From Pholiota molesta (taxonomy: Eukaryota; Basidiomycota; Agaricomycetes; Agaricales; Strophariaceae): a DNA stretch of 64,000 bases. Positions 22,610 to 33,700 of this stretch are shown here, piece after piece; within the stretch, counting starts at the first letter, position 1; each line of letters begins with the position of its first letter. The DNA is taken from NCBI GenBank assembly GCA_014925825.1, contig JACGCK010000066.1, positions 62,001-126,000 of the forward strand, given 5' to 3'. The notes beneath the pieces are model-generated. The model saw only the letters and a list, made by a program, of their open reading frames with translations. It was not told the origin of the DNA and ran no database searches. The position numbers were made by a program, and so were the translations under genes.

Positions 22610-23826
22610 GCACCGATTTGACGCGCGAAGTAACTCGTAGTAGTAAATGTTTGAGTTCTAGCGGCGAAGTTCAAAAGAAACCTTTGAGTTACACGTGATT
22701 CTATCAGCGAGTCACGTTCAAATATTCGATCATTAGCATATCGCGACGCGTGCCACCAAATGTGGAAAACTTGAGGATGCCACAGGGGCTCTCGCTGGCT
22801 CTCGTCAAGCTCTTCGTTTAAGTATTCCCTGAGCGTTCCAGAGCCCAGATGTGCACCCCCGTATCATGATGTATACCAGAATTTGGTAGCTACGTCAATT
22901 TACTCCATTGTGCAGATTTTGAGTTGACCAGAAGTAAAAAAGCCGCGTTGTGTTATAGCCACTTAAGCGCTTGAATACGTGCTTAGCACTACATACTTGC
23001 ATACTGCGGAGGATAATAGATGGTAATTAGCCGAGATCCATTTACCTCTGCTTCTGATATCTTATCGCACACGAGCATCTCAATCGAAGTGACGCGCATG
23101 TTTATCAGGTTGACTCGGAGCCGTTGGGGTCGAGGCAGCCAGAGGCAGCCTCTAGAAAGATACAATAAAGTCTGAGAGCTCGAGGCCAGTCGGGACCGAC
23201 ACTTAATAATTAACAGAACCTGAAAGACGCAAAGTTAGTTGTGATAACGGCGAGAGAACGGCCTGGTTTCTGTAGCTATCTCAACCCGCGAACATTCGAT
23301 CGTAAATGAAATATTTGCAACCTAATAATACGAGGGAAGAGAGGGTGCTGAATCGGTTATCAGACCGCGTGCTAGCTGGCAGGTCTACCTGAGGTACGCG
23401 GAATGCGCGATTGGTGAAATAGAACGACATCATAGTGAGTTTCAATAGCACTTTTGGGTGCTTCGTAGATTTAACACTAGGTAAACAGTACACGAGGCTG
23501 TATCGTGTTCTGTTAGGATTTAGATCACCATATGAGTCCGAGGAAATTGGACAGGCTTTGTAAATAGTTTGTATTGAGTTCCCTGTGCTATACCTGGAAA
23601 ATACAAATGATCGTCTAAATTACCGTTTCACTAAGAGAAAAAAGGAAAGCTTACCGTTCGATGGTAAGATTAAATGACAAACATGACATCGATCTAACCA
23701 TTCTCTCGACGAATGTTGCGGAGCGGATCCCCGTGCACACTCTCTCAACCGTTCCCAAAATATCCATCCAGGATATGTGCAAGATATAGGACATAGCCGT
23801 GTTGCATCAGGGCTTTATGAGAAGGG

Positions 23827-24192
23827 ATGGATTATTTATTCCTTTCGTTTGCTAAAAGCCGTCATCCAAACTGCGCAGAAATTTCGAGAACGAAGGTTCA
23901 ATGTGTATTTTGGCGGCATGTACTCTGGGTCCTGACGTATGTCTTTCCAAATATGAAAGCGACAGCGAAGTCAGATCTAAAACGATCGATCGGAGTATTC
24001 CGCGAGGATAGCATCTTTTGGCTTTGTGAGACAATCCGCAAAATATATATGAATCACAAAATGGCAAGGCACCTTATTGAGTTAGATTACGGCAGCGCTG
24101 CGCATGAAAAGGAGGAGTTAAGGCTGGAGTTTCTGCACGATCTTGGAAGGAAGAGAGACGAGAAAGCGCTTCTGAAGCTGAACCCTGATTGA
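23827..24192 (+). CDS. orphan open reading frame, 121 codons
   Basis: An uninterrupted ATG-led frame of 121 residues, rich in Lys, Glu and Leu in its second half (HEKEELRLEFLHDLGRKRDEKALL), which could form a short helix. I do not recognise the protein and see no signal peptide, no TM segment and no promoter element. It may be a chance frame in the gene-poor region. Confidence 0.2.
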   Translation: MDYLFLSFAKSRHPNCAEISRTKVQCVFWRHVLWVLTYVFPNMKATAKSDLKRSIGVFREDSIFWLCETIRKIYMNHKMARHLIELDYGSAAHEKEELRLEFLHDLGRKRDEKALLKLNPD

Positions 24193-24788
24193 AAGACACA
24201 CGGAGGAGATTGAGCGCCAAGATACGGGGTCTCATGAGCTATTTTGAGACGACTTTTGTCTTCTTCAGCCGCGATTTGAGTCCGTTGCAGGAAAGAGAGG
24301 ACGGAATGGAGGGCTGAATTGGGCTGAACCAATAGCTGTGGGGTACAAACACGTCACAATGATGGGTCATGGGTGCGGGGAAATTCCCTTTTCGGGGCAT
24401 GCCATTTAGATCTTGATCATCCGCTGCCTTCGTTCTGGTCCTCGTCTGGAAGTCGCATCCAATTTGTCGGAGACATGGGAACGGGTGTCGCAGACAGACG
24501 TTGAGACCGACAACGCACCGCGACGGTCACTAGCAGGGATATCTGCAGGGGTTTGGAGGAGGCAATAAGCTCATGCCTAGCCCACTCCATGGTGGAGAAC
24601 AGGTCTAAAGACTGTGGTGCGGGATGCGCACGGAGTCAGTAGTGTATCTCGTACTTTATCTTTATTTTGCCTATCGTATGGACTGGTTTAGGCACATATG
24701 CAGGTCGCAGGACTCCGACTAATACCAAAATGATATCTGGTACATAACGTGATTGAATGTAGTAGGATTCGTCACTCCAGAGTACGGC

Positions 24789-24796
24789 ATATAAAG
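24789..24796 (+). promoter_or_regulatory. TATA box of the Ser-rich protein gene
   Basis: ATATAAAG lies 79 bases before the ATG at 24875. Confidence 0.45.
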
Positions 24797-24874
24797 TCAG
24801 CCCGATCGTTGGTCTCGTCCCTTCCTTCCTTCCCTCCCATCATCTCGACCCAATCTCGCTCAGACGTCCTTCGC

Positions 24875-25679
24875 ATGGCCTCCAACGACAAGAACAACGC
24901 TCATTCCGCCCCCATTTCCATTCCCTTGAACGCCGCCCGCAATAGATCTCGTTCCATGTCTGTCTCATCGTCCTCTTCGGGCTCATCCAGCTCCGGCTCG
25001 GACCTCCCAACGCCAGCCTCTGCGTCCGTTGGCTCGCAGCGGCTCTCTATACCTTCGCCGTCAACATCGCCAATCCTCTCCTACTTCCTCGCGCAGTCCC
25101 CGACGGCCACTGGCAAGACCCCAACCACTGCTACTTTCCCATTCAAACGCAAGTTTGGCCCAACCCCCGTTTTCGAAGGTATTCTTATCCCTGGTCTGCA
25201 TTCCGAATCATTGTCTGACAAATTTCCCCCCAAATTTAGAGGAAGAACCCGAGACAGAAATACCTGTGGCTGCTCATGCTCGCCGTGCGAGTGTAAATCG
25301 CTTCACCCACCAGAACACTCCGTCCACGTACTCCGAAGCGACCACGGATCGCGGGACTAATCTCCTCCGAAGGCTCTCTCTTAGCAGTGCTGCCTTCGTA
25401 AAGGTGAGTACATTCTCCCCGTCTAAAGTAACACGGAACATATATTTATCATATCGTGACTCCCACTTTCAGCCTCAGCTTGGCTCGGATAGTCGTGCAC
25501 CGCCTCCAAGCCCTCCTCCCAACACGGCTGTTACCCCACCTTCGCCTTCTCACACTGCGCTACCCACAAATAAACCCCGCCGCTCTGCTACCCTTTCTGG
25601 AGATGCTAAGAGGCCTCGCAGGGCACCCTCCCCGATGGGAGAGAGAATTCTCAAAGGCCATTTCGATGGCTTCAATTAA
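24875..25679 (+). CDS. Ser/Pro-rich disordered protein with conserved C-terminal motif
   Basis: Three exons (24875-25178, 25240-25403, 25473-25679) encode 224 residues. The first 70 residues are mostly Ser, Pro, Thr and Arg. Short patches that look conserved are FPFKRKFGPTPVFE, RRASVNRFTHQNTPSTYSEA, NLLRRLSLSSAAFVK, and the ending RAPSPMGERILKGHFDGFN. Several RRxS/RxxS sites suggest kinase targets. The protein has no enzyme fold or membrane segment. I believe similar C-terminal motifs recur in basidiomycete hypothetical proteins, but no function is known to me. The junctions are canonical with phases 1 and 0. Confidence 0.7.
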
Positions 25680-26501
25680 TAATCCCCTGTGCTAGATGTG
25701 TGCGCATAAAGTTCGATTCTTGCGCGCATCTTCGTCGAACTCAGCCACTCTCACCTGTTCATATCATGATATCTGCACCCGTTTCGTGACCTGTCTAAAA
25801 ACCTCGGGATATACCGCAGTCAAACCATTTTCCCTGAATGTTCCAGTGCATTCTCTCGTATCATATCCATGACAAGATTCTTGGCCTTCTTCCCGCCGTC
25901 TTAACCTCGCAATACTTCTCTATAGGCACGGATCTATCCATGTCCTTTTTACACGGACGCCAATATCTCGACGCGGGGCGAATCCCCATAGAATTTGCTA
26001 GTAATCCATTCCGACGAGCCCATCAACTCTCTTTGTATCACACTATCACTGTTCTCGTTACTTGTCCACTGCAGCATCATTTCTCAAAATACTCTATGTG
26101 AGCATTGTCCTATGTTTAATCCTTGAACATCTTCTAATGTGTTCGCCCAGCTGAAGAACCTGCTTGTATTCTGTTTCCCCAAGCTGCTTCTTTCGTCAAC
26201 TAGTATAATGAAATCCAACTTCATCTGTCTTGGTCTCTGTCTCATTCGTTCTTGTCCTCTTTTTCTCTGTAAAAGTCTTTTGGTTGTCGTGTGCACAGGT
26301 GTACAGTATTTTTGTCTCATCGTCTGTAGATGAGTTTTTGTAACATTATGGTGAACATATCGAATTATTTATGTCTATGTCGATCATTCGGTATCCTACA
26401 TGAGTTTGCTATTTGGTGCCATGATATCTCTGTTTGTCTACGAGAGGCAGATGTGGATGTGTGTTCGTAGAGAGGTATGTTCAGTAACGTAGCCGGGCTC
26501 A
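25680..26501. other. convergent spacer, no gene seen
   Basis: Pyrimidine-rich text downstream of the Ser-rich protein gene, probably a long 3' UTR; no coding signal recognised. Confidence 0.45.
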
Positions 26502-27213
26502 TCATTTCTTCCCAGCTACAGGCATCGGCCGCTTCGAAAAGATGATTTTCTTCTTTACGATCCCACTGATGGTCCAGCCCGCGCTGGAGCGACTCTCGCC
26601 CGATTCTGGACCCTGCGCAGTGTCGACGGCCATCGCATCGTTGTCGCCGTCGCCGTCATTGTCGTCCCCCGAGGGCATACCCGTTTGCTTCGGGAGCGCA
26701 TGTTCTGCGTCGGTTTCGGTGGTACTTCGCGCGTGTCCGTTGCGCACGAGGACGGCGTATGGTTTGGGCAGCGTTGCGATCTTGCCCTCGAGGAGATGGT
26801 GCCCGATAAGGAGGCTTGGTCTGTTCTAGATGCGCATGGGGTGGGAGAAGGAGATTCAGAGTGAGAGTGAGAAAGTTGGGAGGAAGAGAAGTCAGCATGA
26901 TCGAGGTAAAATTAGGAAGATCGAAAGTAATCTTCTGTCGCTCCCATATAGATGGTCCAGGATGGAGATGGTATGATGCGGACGGCGCGCAAGGATACGA
27001 GAGCGGAGGGAGCATACCAGACGGACTCACCGTGGCGTCATCGATCTTGAGCGTGCCGACAAACTTGCCGTCGCGCTCGCGTGGGTGGGTGAGTTCCACC
27101 TCGAGCGAGCCTTGCAGCTCGACGAGCACGATCTCGTCGTGCGAGATCTTGATCAGGCCGGAAGGGAGCTTGGGGTTGGAGGACGAGGAGGCCAGCGTGA
27201 TTGGGATTAGCAT
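26502..27213 (-). CDS. CTF8: Ctf8, subunit of the Ctf18 alternative clamp loader
   Basis: Two exons (27213-27031 and 26825-26502) encode 168 residues. The first exon gives MLIPITLASSSSNPKLPSG...ILVELQGSLEVE-type sequence and VGTLKIDDAT; the second gives SLLIGHHLLEGKIATLPKPY, the hallmark GHH..GK..L.KP.A core of Ctf8. With Dcc1 and Ctf18-RFC it loads or unloads PCNA and supports sister-chromatid cohesion. The C-terminal tail is acidic (DDNDGDGDNDAM) and ends in a basic FSKRPMPVAGKK. The 205-nt intron is long for this region and has no stop in the exon 1 frame. The start chosen is the ATG just before the conserved domain; an in-frame ATG lies 44 codons upstream. Confidence 0.85.
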
Positions 27214-27927
27214 GGTTTGGGCCCTGGGTATGGTCCTATAACCCTTCAAGCGCCAAGTGAAAGGTCGGGTCTGAATGGCAAGTCTGACTTGAAGGCCTTG
27301 GGATGGAGATAAGAGAAAAGCAGGTGCAGCCCCAATGCGTGCCAAATATTATGCGCTCAACGGTGCTGGCCGCTTGAGGTCGATATACGATAGGTGAGAG
27401 GATAGGTGGCCTAGGTTTCGTGATGGGTGTAATCAGACAAGGTCAATTTTGGGTCAATTAGTACCGACGCGACGCGACGCGTTGTTGATACGCATTTGGC
27501 CATGCGCAGCAAATCGGTCGCCGGGCAATTAAACAGAAAACAAGATCTAGCGCGCTCTGCTTGAGTACTTTCTCGCAAATGCTGGCGGATATTCTGGTCA
27601 GAATATAGTGGCAACACCCCATACACGGGTGGTCCTAGATGTGACGGTGCGTCGTTGGGGTGCTATTCAGACCGTTGAACATATCGACGCTCAATTAAAT
27701 AAAAATGATAGGCTTGGGCCTGTAAGTAGCTCATGTTAGTCCCGTGTAGACAGATTCTGAAAATGCAGTTGATGATAAGTTGAAGGGTCGAACTCTCGCG
27801 ACGGATGAGTATTCAGAGTAACGGCTGCGAGTCTGGCCTCCGCGGAGTTTGACCCTCGCAGTCAACTCGCGGTGGGCTGTCAATGAGACGTTCCTTCTTT
27901 ACCTTTATCCAACAATAGTCATTTGCT
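27214..27927. other. divergent spacer, no gene seen
   Basis: Upstream region of Ctf8 (-) and the coiled-coil gene (+). A short cgacg tandem lies near 27470. Confidence 0.4.
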
Positions 27928-28679
27928 ATGTCTTCCCTTCCTGTCCCCAAATCCCCCATCCATATCCGAGTCGACATCGACAGGATACTCTCCGGAGAAG
28001 CTGAAGTTGTTTACGACCGTCCCGCAAAAAAACCTAGGAAAGTCGGTACGAAGCGGAAAGCTGATGAACAACCTGCCAATGATAAAGAAAATCAGGAGCC
28101 CGGGTATGGCTCCAACAACCAGTCTCTCATATTTGCCACTAACAAGAATCAATCAGCATTGCTATTATCTCTGAGCCTGCAGAGTGATGATTGATCCACC
28201 CAATACGCTAGGCAATTACTAACGCTAAATATATGCTGCATAGAAACGCTGCAATCAAGGACGCGGCTGTCTTGGTCCTCCAATCCACGGCTATACACCA
28301 GAAATACAAGCTGGAAGAAGCCAAGGTGGCCCTCGAGGTCGCAAGGACTAATCGGGAGGCCAGCGAACATCAGGTGAAAATCACTTCTGAGCAAGAGCTC
28401 ACCAAACGATTGGGAGTCCGCGAGGAAGGGATCACAAAGCGTACCCAACTTCAAGAGGAAGGACAAACGAAGCGCGCTCAGATCGAGTTGGCACGCGCTG
28501 AGGCCAACCTCAAGGTTGTTGAACTCACGCTCGAGGCCAAGAAGTTGGAGCTCGAAATCAAAAAGATAGATGCGCTGATGGGGCATCGGGCTCCTATGGA
28601 TAGAACCTATGCTGGGGCCAATACAATTGGCATGGGCCTTCGTAGATGCGCGCTCGCATCAAACGATGGGTTTTTATGA
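27928..28679 (+). CDS. coiled-coil protein with basic nuclear-type motif
   Basis: Two exons (27928-28103 and 28244-28679) encode 203 residues. The N-terminal exon has a bipartite-like basic run (RPAKKPRKVGTKRKADE); the second exon is a long heptad-rich helix (about residues 75-170: YKLEEAKVALEVARTNREAS, ELTKRLGVREEGITKRTQLQ). The intron has a textbook branch site, ttactaac, near 28217-28224. I do not recognise the family. A nuclear coiled-coil partner protein is the most that can be said. Confidence 0.55.
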
Positions 28680-28836
28680 AGATGATCACTCCGGCCAAGA
28701 ATACTCGCGTACGCTTGCAGGTGATAAGCAGGACTAGAATTACAAACTTTCGACGATTGACAGCTTCGGACTCGTATTTGGGACATGTTTTGATACAACG
28801 TTTGAAATTCAAACTGTATTTCTCTCTCCAATTCGT

Positions 28837-29662
28837 CTATAACTTGGAGTCGTATTCAGCAACCATCCCTTGCCAGATCGTTTCGAATTCAAGGTCTGTT
28901 TCTCTCTTCAATTCATCGATTGAATCGGACGTAGTAGACATGGCCTTGAGTGGATTCGATGCTCGATTTGAAACGTGCAGTTCTGCAACTCTGATCCAGG
29001 TGGACCGAACCTCTGCATACAGTGCCTGTAAAAGATGAGTCGATCTTAATTACGCAGGTGATGAAATGTAATACCGGGTCTAGCTCAGCCAAACGAAACA
29101 AAGGGTCCATCCCAGACGCTACAATGGAACGGATTAATTCATCCTCCTTCTCAGAGCGAGGCTGAAGAGTGCCGTCGTTGGGTCCTCCGGAATCTTTGGT
29201 TGTGATTGATTCCGCTCGGGATGCCCGATCTTGATCATACTTTCGATTATATGCGTCTTTATCTTCGCAATCTTCAAGGCAGTGAGCTCGAACGTCGGCT
29301 TCAGTGGACGACTCGAATGGACAAGCCACAGTAGGACATCGGTAGCCTTGGATGTCCGGGTCTCCTGGATGGGACCATCATCAGACCGAGATCCTTCCAG
29401 TTGGTGTGTCGTACGTCACTAGCGGATGCTTGATTTCTAAGTCTCGCGTAAAGTAAAGAAGAACATGCGTCTGGCGTTGGAGTTCGCTAATAGCTTTCCG
29501 AACAGCCGCGAAAGCAACTGGATCGTCGAACAACCTCGCCATCTCTTGTCGAGTGCGAGAATGTGTCGACTCCTTTTTGGGAACTGTCGGTACTCTTCCT
29601 GGACCTAGTATTTTACTCAAGAGGGCTGCCCGAATGGATTTCGGTGTTCCAGGGTTATCCAT
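28837..29662 (-). CDS. uncharacterised protein with CCHC-like finger, 5' model unresolved
   Basis: The 3' part is clear: a frame through YRCPTVACPFESSTEAD and VRAHCLEDCED, then ELIRSIVASGMDPLFRLAELDP ending at 29075, a 50-base canonical intron, and a last exon 29025-28837 (ALYAEVRSTWIRVAELHVSN...AEYDSKL). The C-x4-C...H-x3-C pattern suggests a zinc finger. Upstream, an open frame at 29662-29384 (MDNPGTPKSIRAALLSKILG... RTRQEMARLFDDPVAFAAVR) lies in the same frame but is separated by two stops near 29378-29383, and I found no canonical intron that joins the two in phase. A further ATG-led frame at 30180-29617 may be an earlier exon. It may be a decayed gene, or it may use an unusual splice site. 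Confidence 0.4.
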
Positions 29663-29689
29663 TCCGTCGTATGGAGTTGCGATGGAAGG

Positions 29690-30180
29690 GTTAGGTCTTG
29701 GGGGCTGCCCCCAGCCTGCGCTTTTTTGATCTCAGTTCCAACTCCGGCCAGAGAAACGCTCAAGGCATTTAGGATTGCATGGATGGAGCTCAAGGAGTGT
29801 AATTGAATAAAATTGTTGCAAGTAATACAGTAACGAATACCAGCAGGTAGGGGATAGTTCTCGACGAAAAACGGAATTGGACAGGACTTCGTAAGAGACC
29901 CCTCAGATAGCAAAAGACAGCGTTTGAGTACAAATGATGAGCAAGCCCTGTGATCCGCCGTCAAAAGGCGGTAGACAAATGTCACGGGTTGCGACATGTC
30001 GGATGGCCTACTTCGAAGTTTGCAATAAGCAGTTACCAAAGCATGATCATGAGGCAGAAGAGGCGTGCAGACAGATAACCGGATACTAGAGGGCAGTACC
30101 GAGGGCGGTGACGGAGCTTGGACGCACGATAATCCAGAGCAATCAGACAGAAGAGGCGTCATGGTAGAGGGCGGTGCCAA
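29690..30180 (-). CDS. possible 5' exon of the neighbouring minus gene
   Basis: An ATG-led frame (MAPPSTMTPLLSDCSG...) reads through MSQPVTFVYRLLTADHRACS and YCITCNNFIQLHSLSSIHAI before it runs out of plausible sequence near 29690. It overlaps the start of the frame at 29662 in another phase. I could not find a splice that joins them. The protein is not recognised. Confidence 0.25.
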
Positions 30181-30786
30181 TGCCAGTTATTGTGCTTGGG
30201 CGCAGCGAGTTGGTGGGCAGAAGCAAAAGGCAGGAGTCCGAGTCGGTCAGATTGAAACGTGGGTGGAACTGTCACGATTGTCACGCGTATAAATTTAAAG
30301 GCCACGGCTTGTCACGATGTCGGCTGAGCGCGAGTCCTGACCCTTGCGTCCAGACGATTTCAAATATCAACTCTCTGTCTGTAAGCAATCTGTAAGTAAT
30401 TCAATCGAATTGTTGTTGCTGTTAATCTCCGTGTAGAACTCCTCATCCTGTCAATGAGTGTCAATGTTGGCCTTTTTTGATTGTCCCTTTCTGTTCAGAA
30501 CATTAATATACTCTATGTACAGTTTTCCTGGTTCCATGATGAGGCTCTTTATTACAGACCGTACGTAAAAAATGTCTTTCTTCTTCCATGCTTGGTCTAA
30601 AATTCACCCGAAGATGATCATGTGGCATCTGTCAGGTATTTTGGATGATTCTTATCGGCCTTGATCTTCACACACGAGACACAAGATGGAGCGAGGAGTA
30701 CCTCGAGCAAAATTGAATTAGGCAGGGTTCATTCCACAGCAAGTTATAAAGATGCTGCGGGAAAGCTTGAGTATGCAGATAACAGA
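30181..30786. other. divergent spacer, no gene seen
   Basis: Between the uncertain minus-strand gene and the flavin monooxygenase gene. No coding signal recognised. Confidence 0.45.
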
Positions 30787-33700
30787 ATGTCATCATCGTC
30801 GCCCACTGCTAGTATCCGCGAAGCCGCGTTACCCATTCTCCCCAAGCTCGGAAATCCAATTATTCCGGAGGACATCAATGCGACCTCCATCGCGTCAAAC
30901 TGGCTGTCGTCCTTCACAAAGTTCGCAAGTGAAGGAAATGCTGATGGCGTCCTCGATCTCTTGATCACTTCCTCATTTGCATCAAACTTGTTTAAACGCG
31001 GAGGAAGCGATCAGCCATCTTCCACTGACGAACTTTCTGTGTATTGGAGGGACTTGCTCGCGCTGACATGGGACTTTAGAACATTCGAAGGCACTCCGAA
31101 AATCAGGCAATTTCTCGAGGCGCGCTTGAAGGGCGCAAAGATCTCGAATACCCAGCTCCGAAAAGATTTCCCTCCTCAACTCCAGAAGCCGTTTCCTGAC
31201 ATCATCTGGGTCATACTCGCCTTCACCTTCGAGACTGACGTGGGTCTGTGCTCTGGGATTGTACGGCTTATTCCCGTCGTCGACAACGGCCAAACCGTCT
31301 GGAAGGCGCATTCCCTGTTCACGAACCTAGATGGTCTGAAAGGATTCCCAGAGAAGGTGGGCGCGTTGCGCAGTCACGAGCCTAACCATGGCAAATGGGA
31401 GAAAGCGCGAAAGAAGGAAGTGGAATTTGAAGGTACCGATCCTGCTGTGCTCATCATTGGCGGCGGGCACAGCGGATTGGATGTCGCTGCGCACCTTAAG
31501 GCTTTGGGCGTCTCGAACCTGGTGATCGAGAAGAATCCGCGGATAGGAGATAACTGGAGGACCCGATACGAGGCATTGTGCCTGCATGACACTGTTTGTG
31601 CGTTCCATTCGCTCGATCTGAAATGAAATGACGATAATGACGAGCTATTCTAGGGTATGACCATTTGCCTTACATGAAGTACGTAGGGTCGGATTGCGAC
31701 ATGCAAAATTTTAATAGTACTTTACAGATTCCCTGAATCTTGGCCGGTATTCGCCCCAGCGATGAAGGTATGTTTAGATTCAATAAAATGTAGAAACTCT
31801 CCACTAAAGTTTTGGTAGCTTGCAAAGTGGCTTGAACAATACGCAGAATCGATGGAATTAAACGTCTGGACCTCTTCGACCGTAATCAATGCCAGCCAAG
31901 ATGCGAAGACCAAGAACTGGAATGTCACAGTGAAGAAACCTGACGGCACGCAGCGTGTATTCCACGTCAGGCATATCGTGATGGCGACTGGATTCAAGGG
32001 AGGACAGGGGTACGTGCCAACATATCCCGGAATGGTAGGTGTTCTGCTAAATGCGGATGCGTCATCTAATCTCACAATCACACATACAGCAATCGTAAGT
32101 GCATAGTCCCATCGATTCTGCTGGTACTAGGCCTCGTAGCAGACCCTAGTTGAAAAATCCAGGCCGCCCTACGATTGGTGTCCCTGGTCTCGTCCTGAAA
32201 ACCTCAGAACGCGTAAAAATCCAGCCACTCTGCTGGTACTAGGCCTCATAGCAGCCCCTAGTTGAAAAATCCAGGCCGCCCTACGATTGGTGTCCCTGGT
32301 CTCCTCATAGGAGTAAAGAATCTTGAGGGGTGCGGGTATTGGCACCACAGAGTCATCTAAAGACCTGCCCGCGCATCCATCCCAAAATACCCGTATTCCT
32401 GCCTCAAATCTCGCTAGATACCTTCTCGTACATATGCATGTTCATTCCCTGTCCGTATTACCACAGATCTCTGAGTGTTTCAGGCCCTCCTCGTCGCCCT
32501 GCGTTGTCTGAGCACTGTCGGTACACCCAAGTATCTGACGTCATCGTACGACTTTCTAAATGCAGTAAAAACTGCTGGTATGATACTTGGAACGCAACCA
32601 TGTGTGCCTCCAACTCTTAGATTTTGGTAATGAGAAAGTATCCATAAGTGAGCACTGGCAAACCTACATTGGATTCACAATGGAATCCACTAGCTGTAAT
32701 ATATTCAAGGAACATTATGAACTAAAAGCGGAAAAGGCGAAGAAAGTTGGGAACATGATATTATAGTCCATAATTGGCAAGCTGCCTCCATGGGAAGAAA
32801 AAAAAAAAATATACATGGCCTTGATAGACCCACATCTCACCCACGGAGCAGAGATATGCATGGACATCCATCTCCCTCTCCTAGAAAAATTGGAGGATAT
32901 TCAGCAATGCTTTATATGCAGTCTGCTGAGCATCGGAGAAAAATGCCCAACATCGCTTCTCTTCACGGAAACTGCCATTATCCCCATACACTACAGAAGG
33001 ATTATCTATGCGCTGCAACAAAATCTCTGGTGTGACCATTGACAAAATAATTGACTCAATTGAGAAAAGTCTAAGATGGCAGCTGCAACAGTTATAGATA
33101 ATTCTCTGAGAACCTACCTACTTACAGGTCAAAAGGAACCCGAGAAAGATGGCAAATTGGTCCAGAAGACTCTGCATTTCATCACTATTTCAATGTTGTG
33201 TCTGACTCGCAAACTGTAAGCACAGAATGGCATTAACAAATTTAGTACTCTCTGGACATTGCCTCACCCTGGAAAGACTAAGGTGGCGTCAACCTACTAT
33301 CAAAGTGGAATCTCCAGAACATACATTGCTTGAATGTATAGACAATGCTGAGATTAACTTGCTTTGTGAGCAGTTCATCTCGGATGTGAGAGAAATAAAT
33401 GGAGATTCCCTAAATCTTCAGCAGCAAAATCTCACCCAATGCCCTAAAGAATTGATATCATCACGGGAATGCATTGCGAGATTAGCTGAATATACATATG
33501 ACGTCCTGGAAGTCTTTGACAAATATCCCATTCGCGTTCCTACAACAAAAGTCCTGTAACTAGTAGTTCTACAATTCTACAATTTTAACTGGCACTCCGT
33601 GAACCCTAAATATGCGCCCAGACCTCCTTTCCGCGATAGACGTCCTGGAATATGGAAAGCTCGTCAAAGAGGGGAATATGGGCCCGAGACGAAGGCGGCC

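Larger units (their letters stand above)
22610..24874. other. gene-poor region
   Basis: About 2.2 kb in which I could assemble no convincing gene. The only ATG-led frame of note is at 23827-24192 (listed separately). I saw no transposon protein fragment or terminal repeats. Confidence 0.45.

Noticed and set aside
29617..29700. Continuation of the 187-codon minus frame to its stop as coding
   Set aside because: The other minus frame (from 29662) overlaps here and looks more protein-like; the two cannot both be coding at this place.
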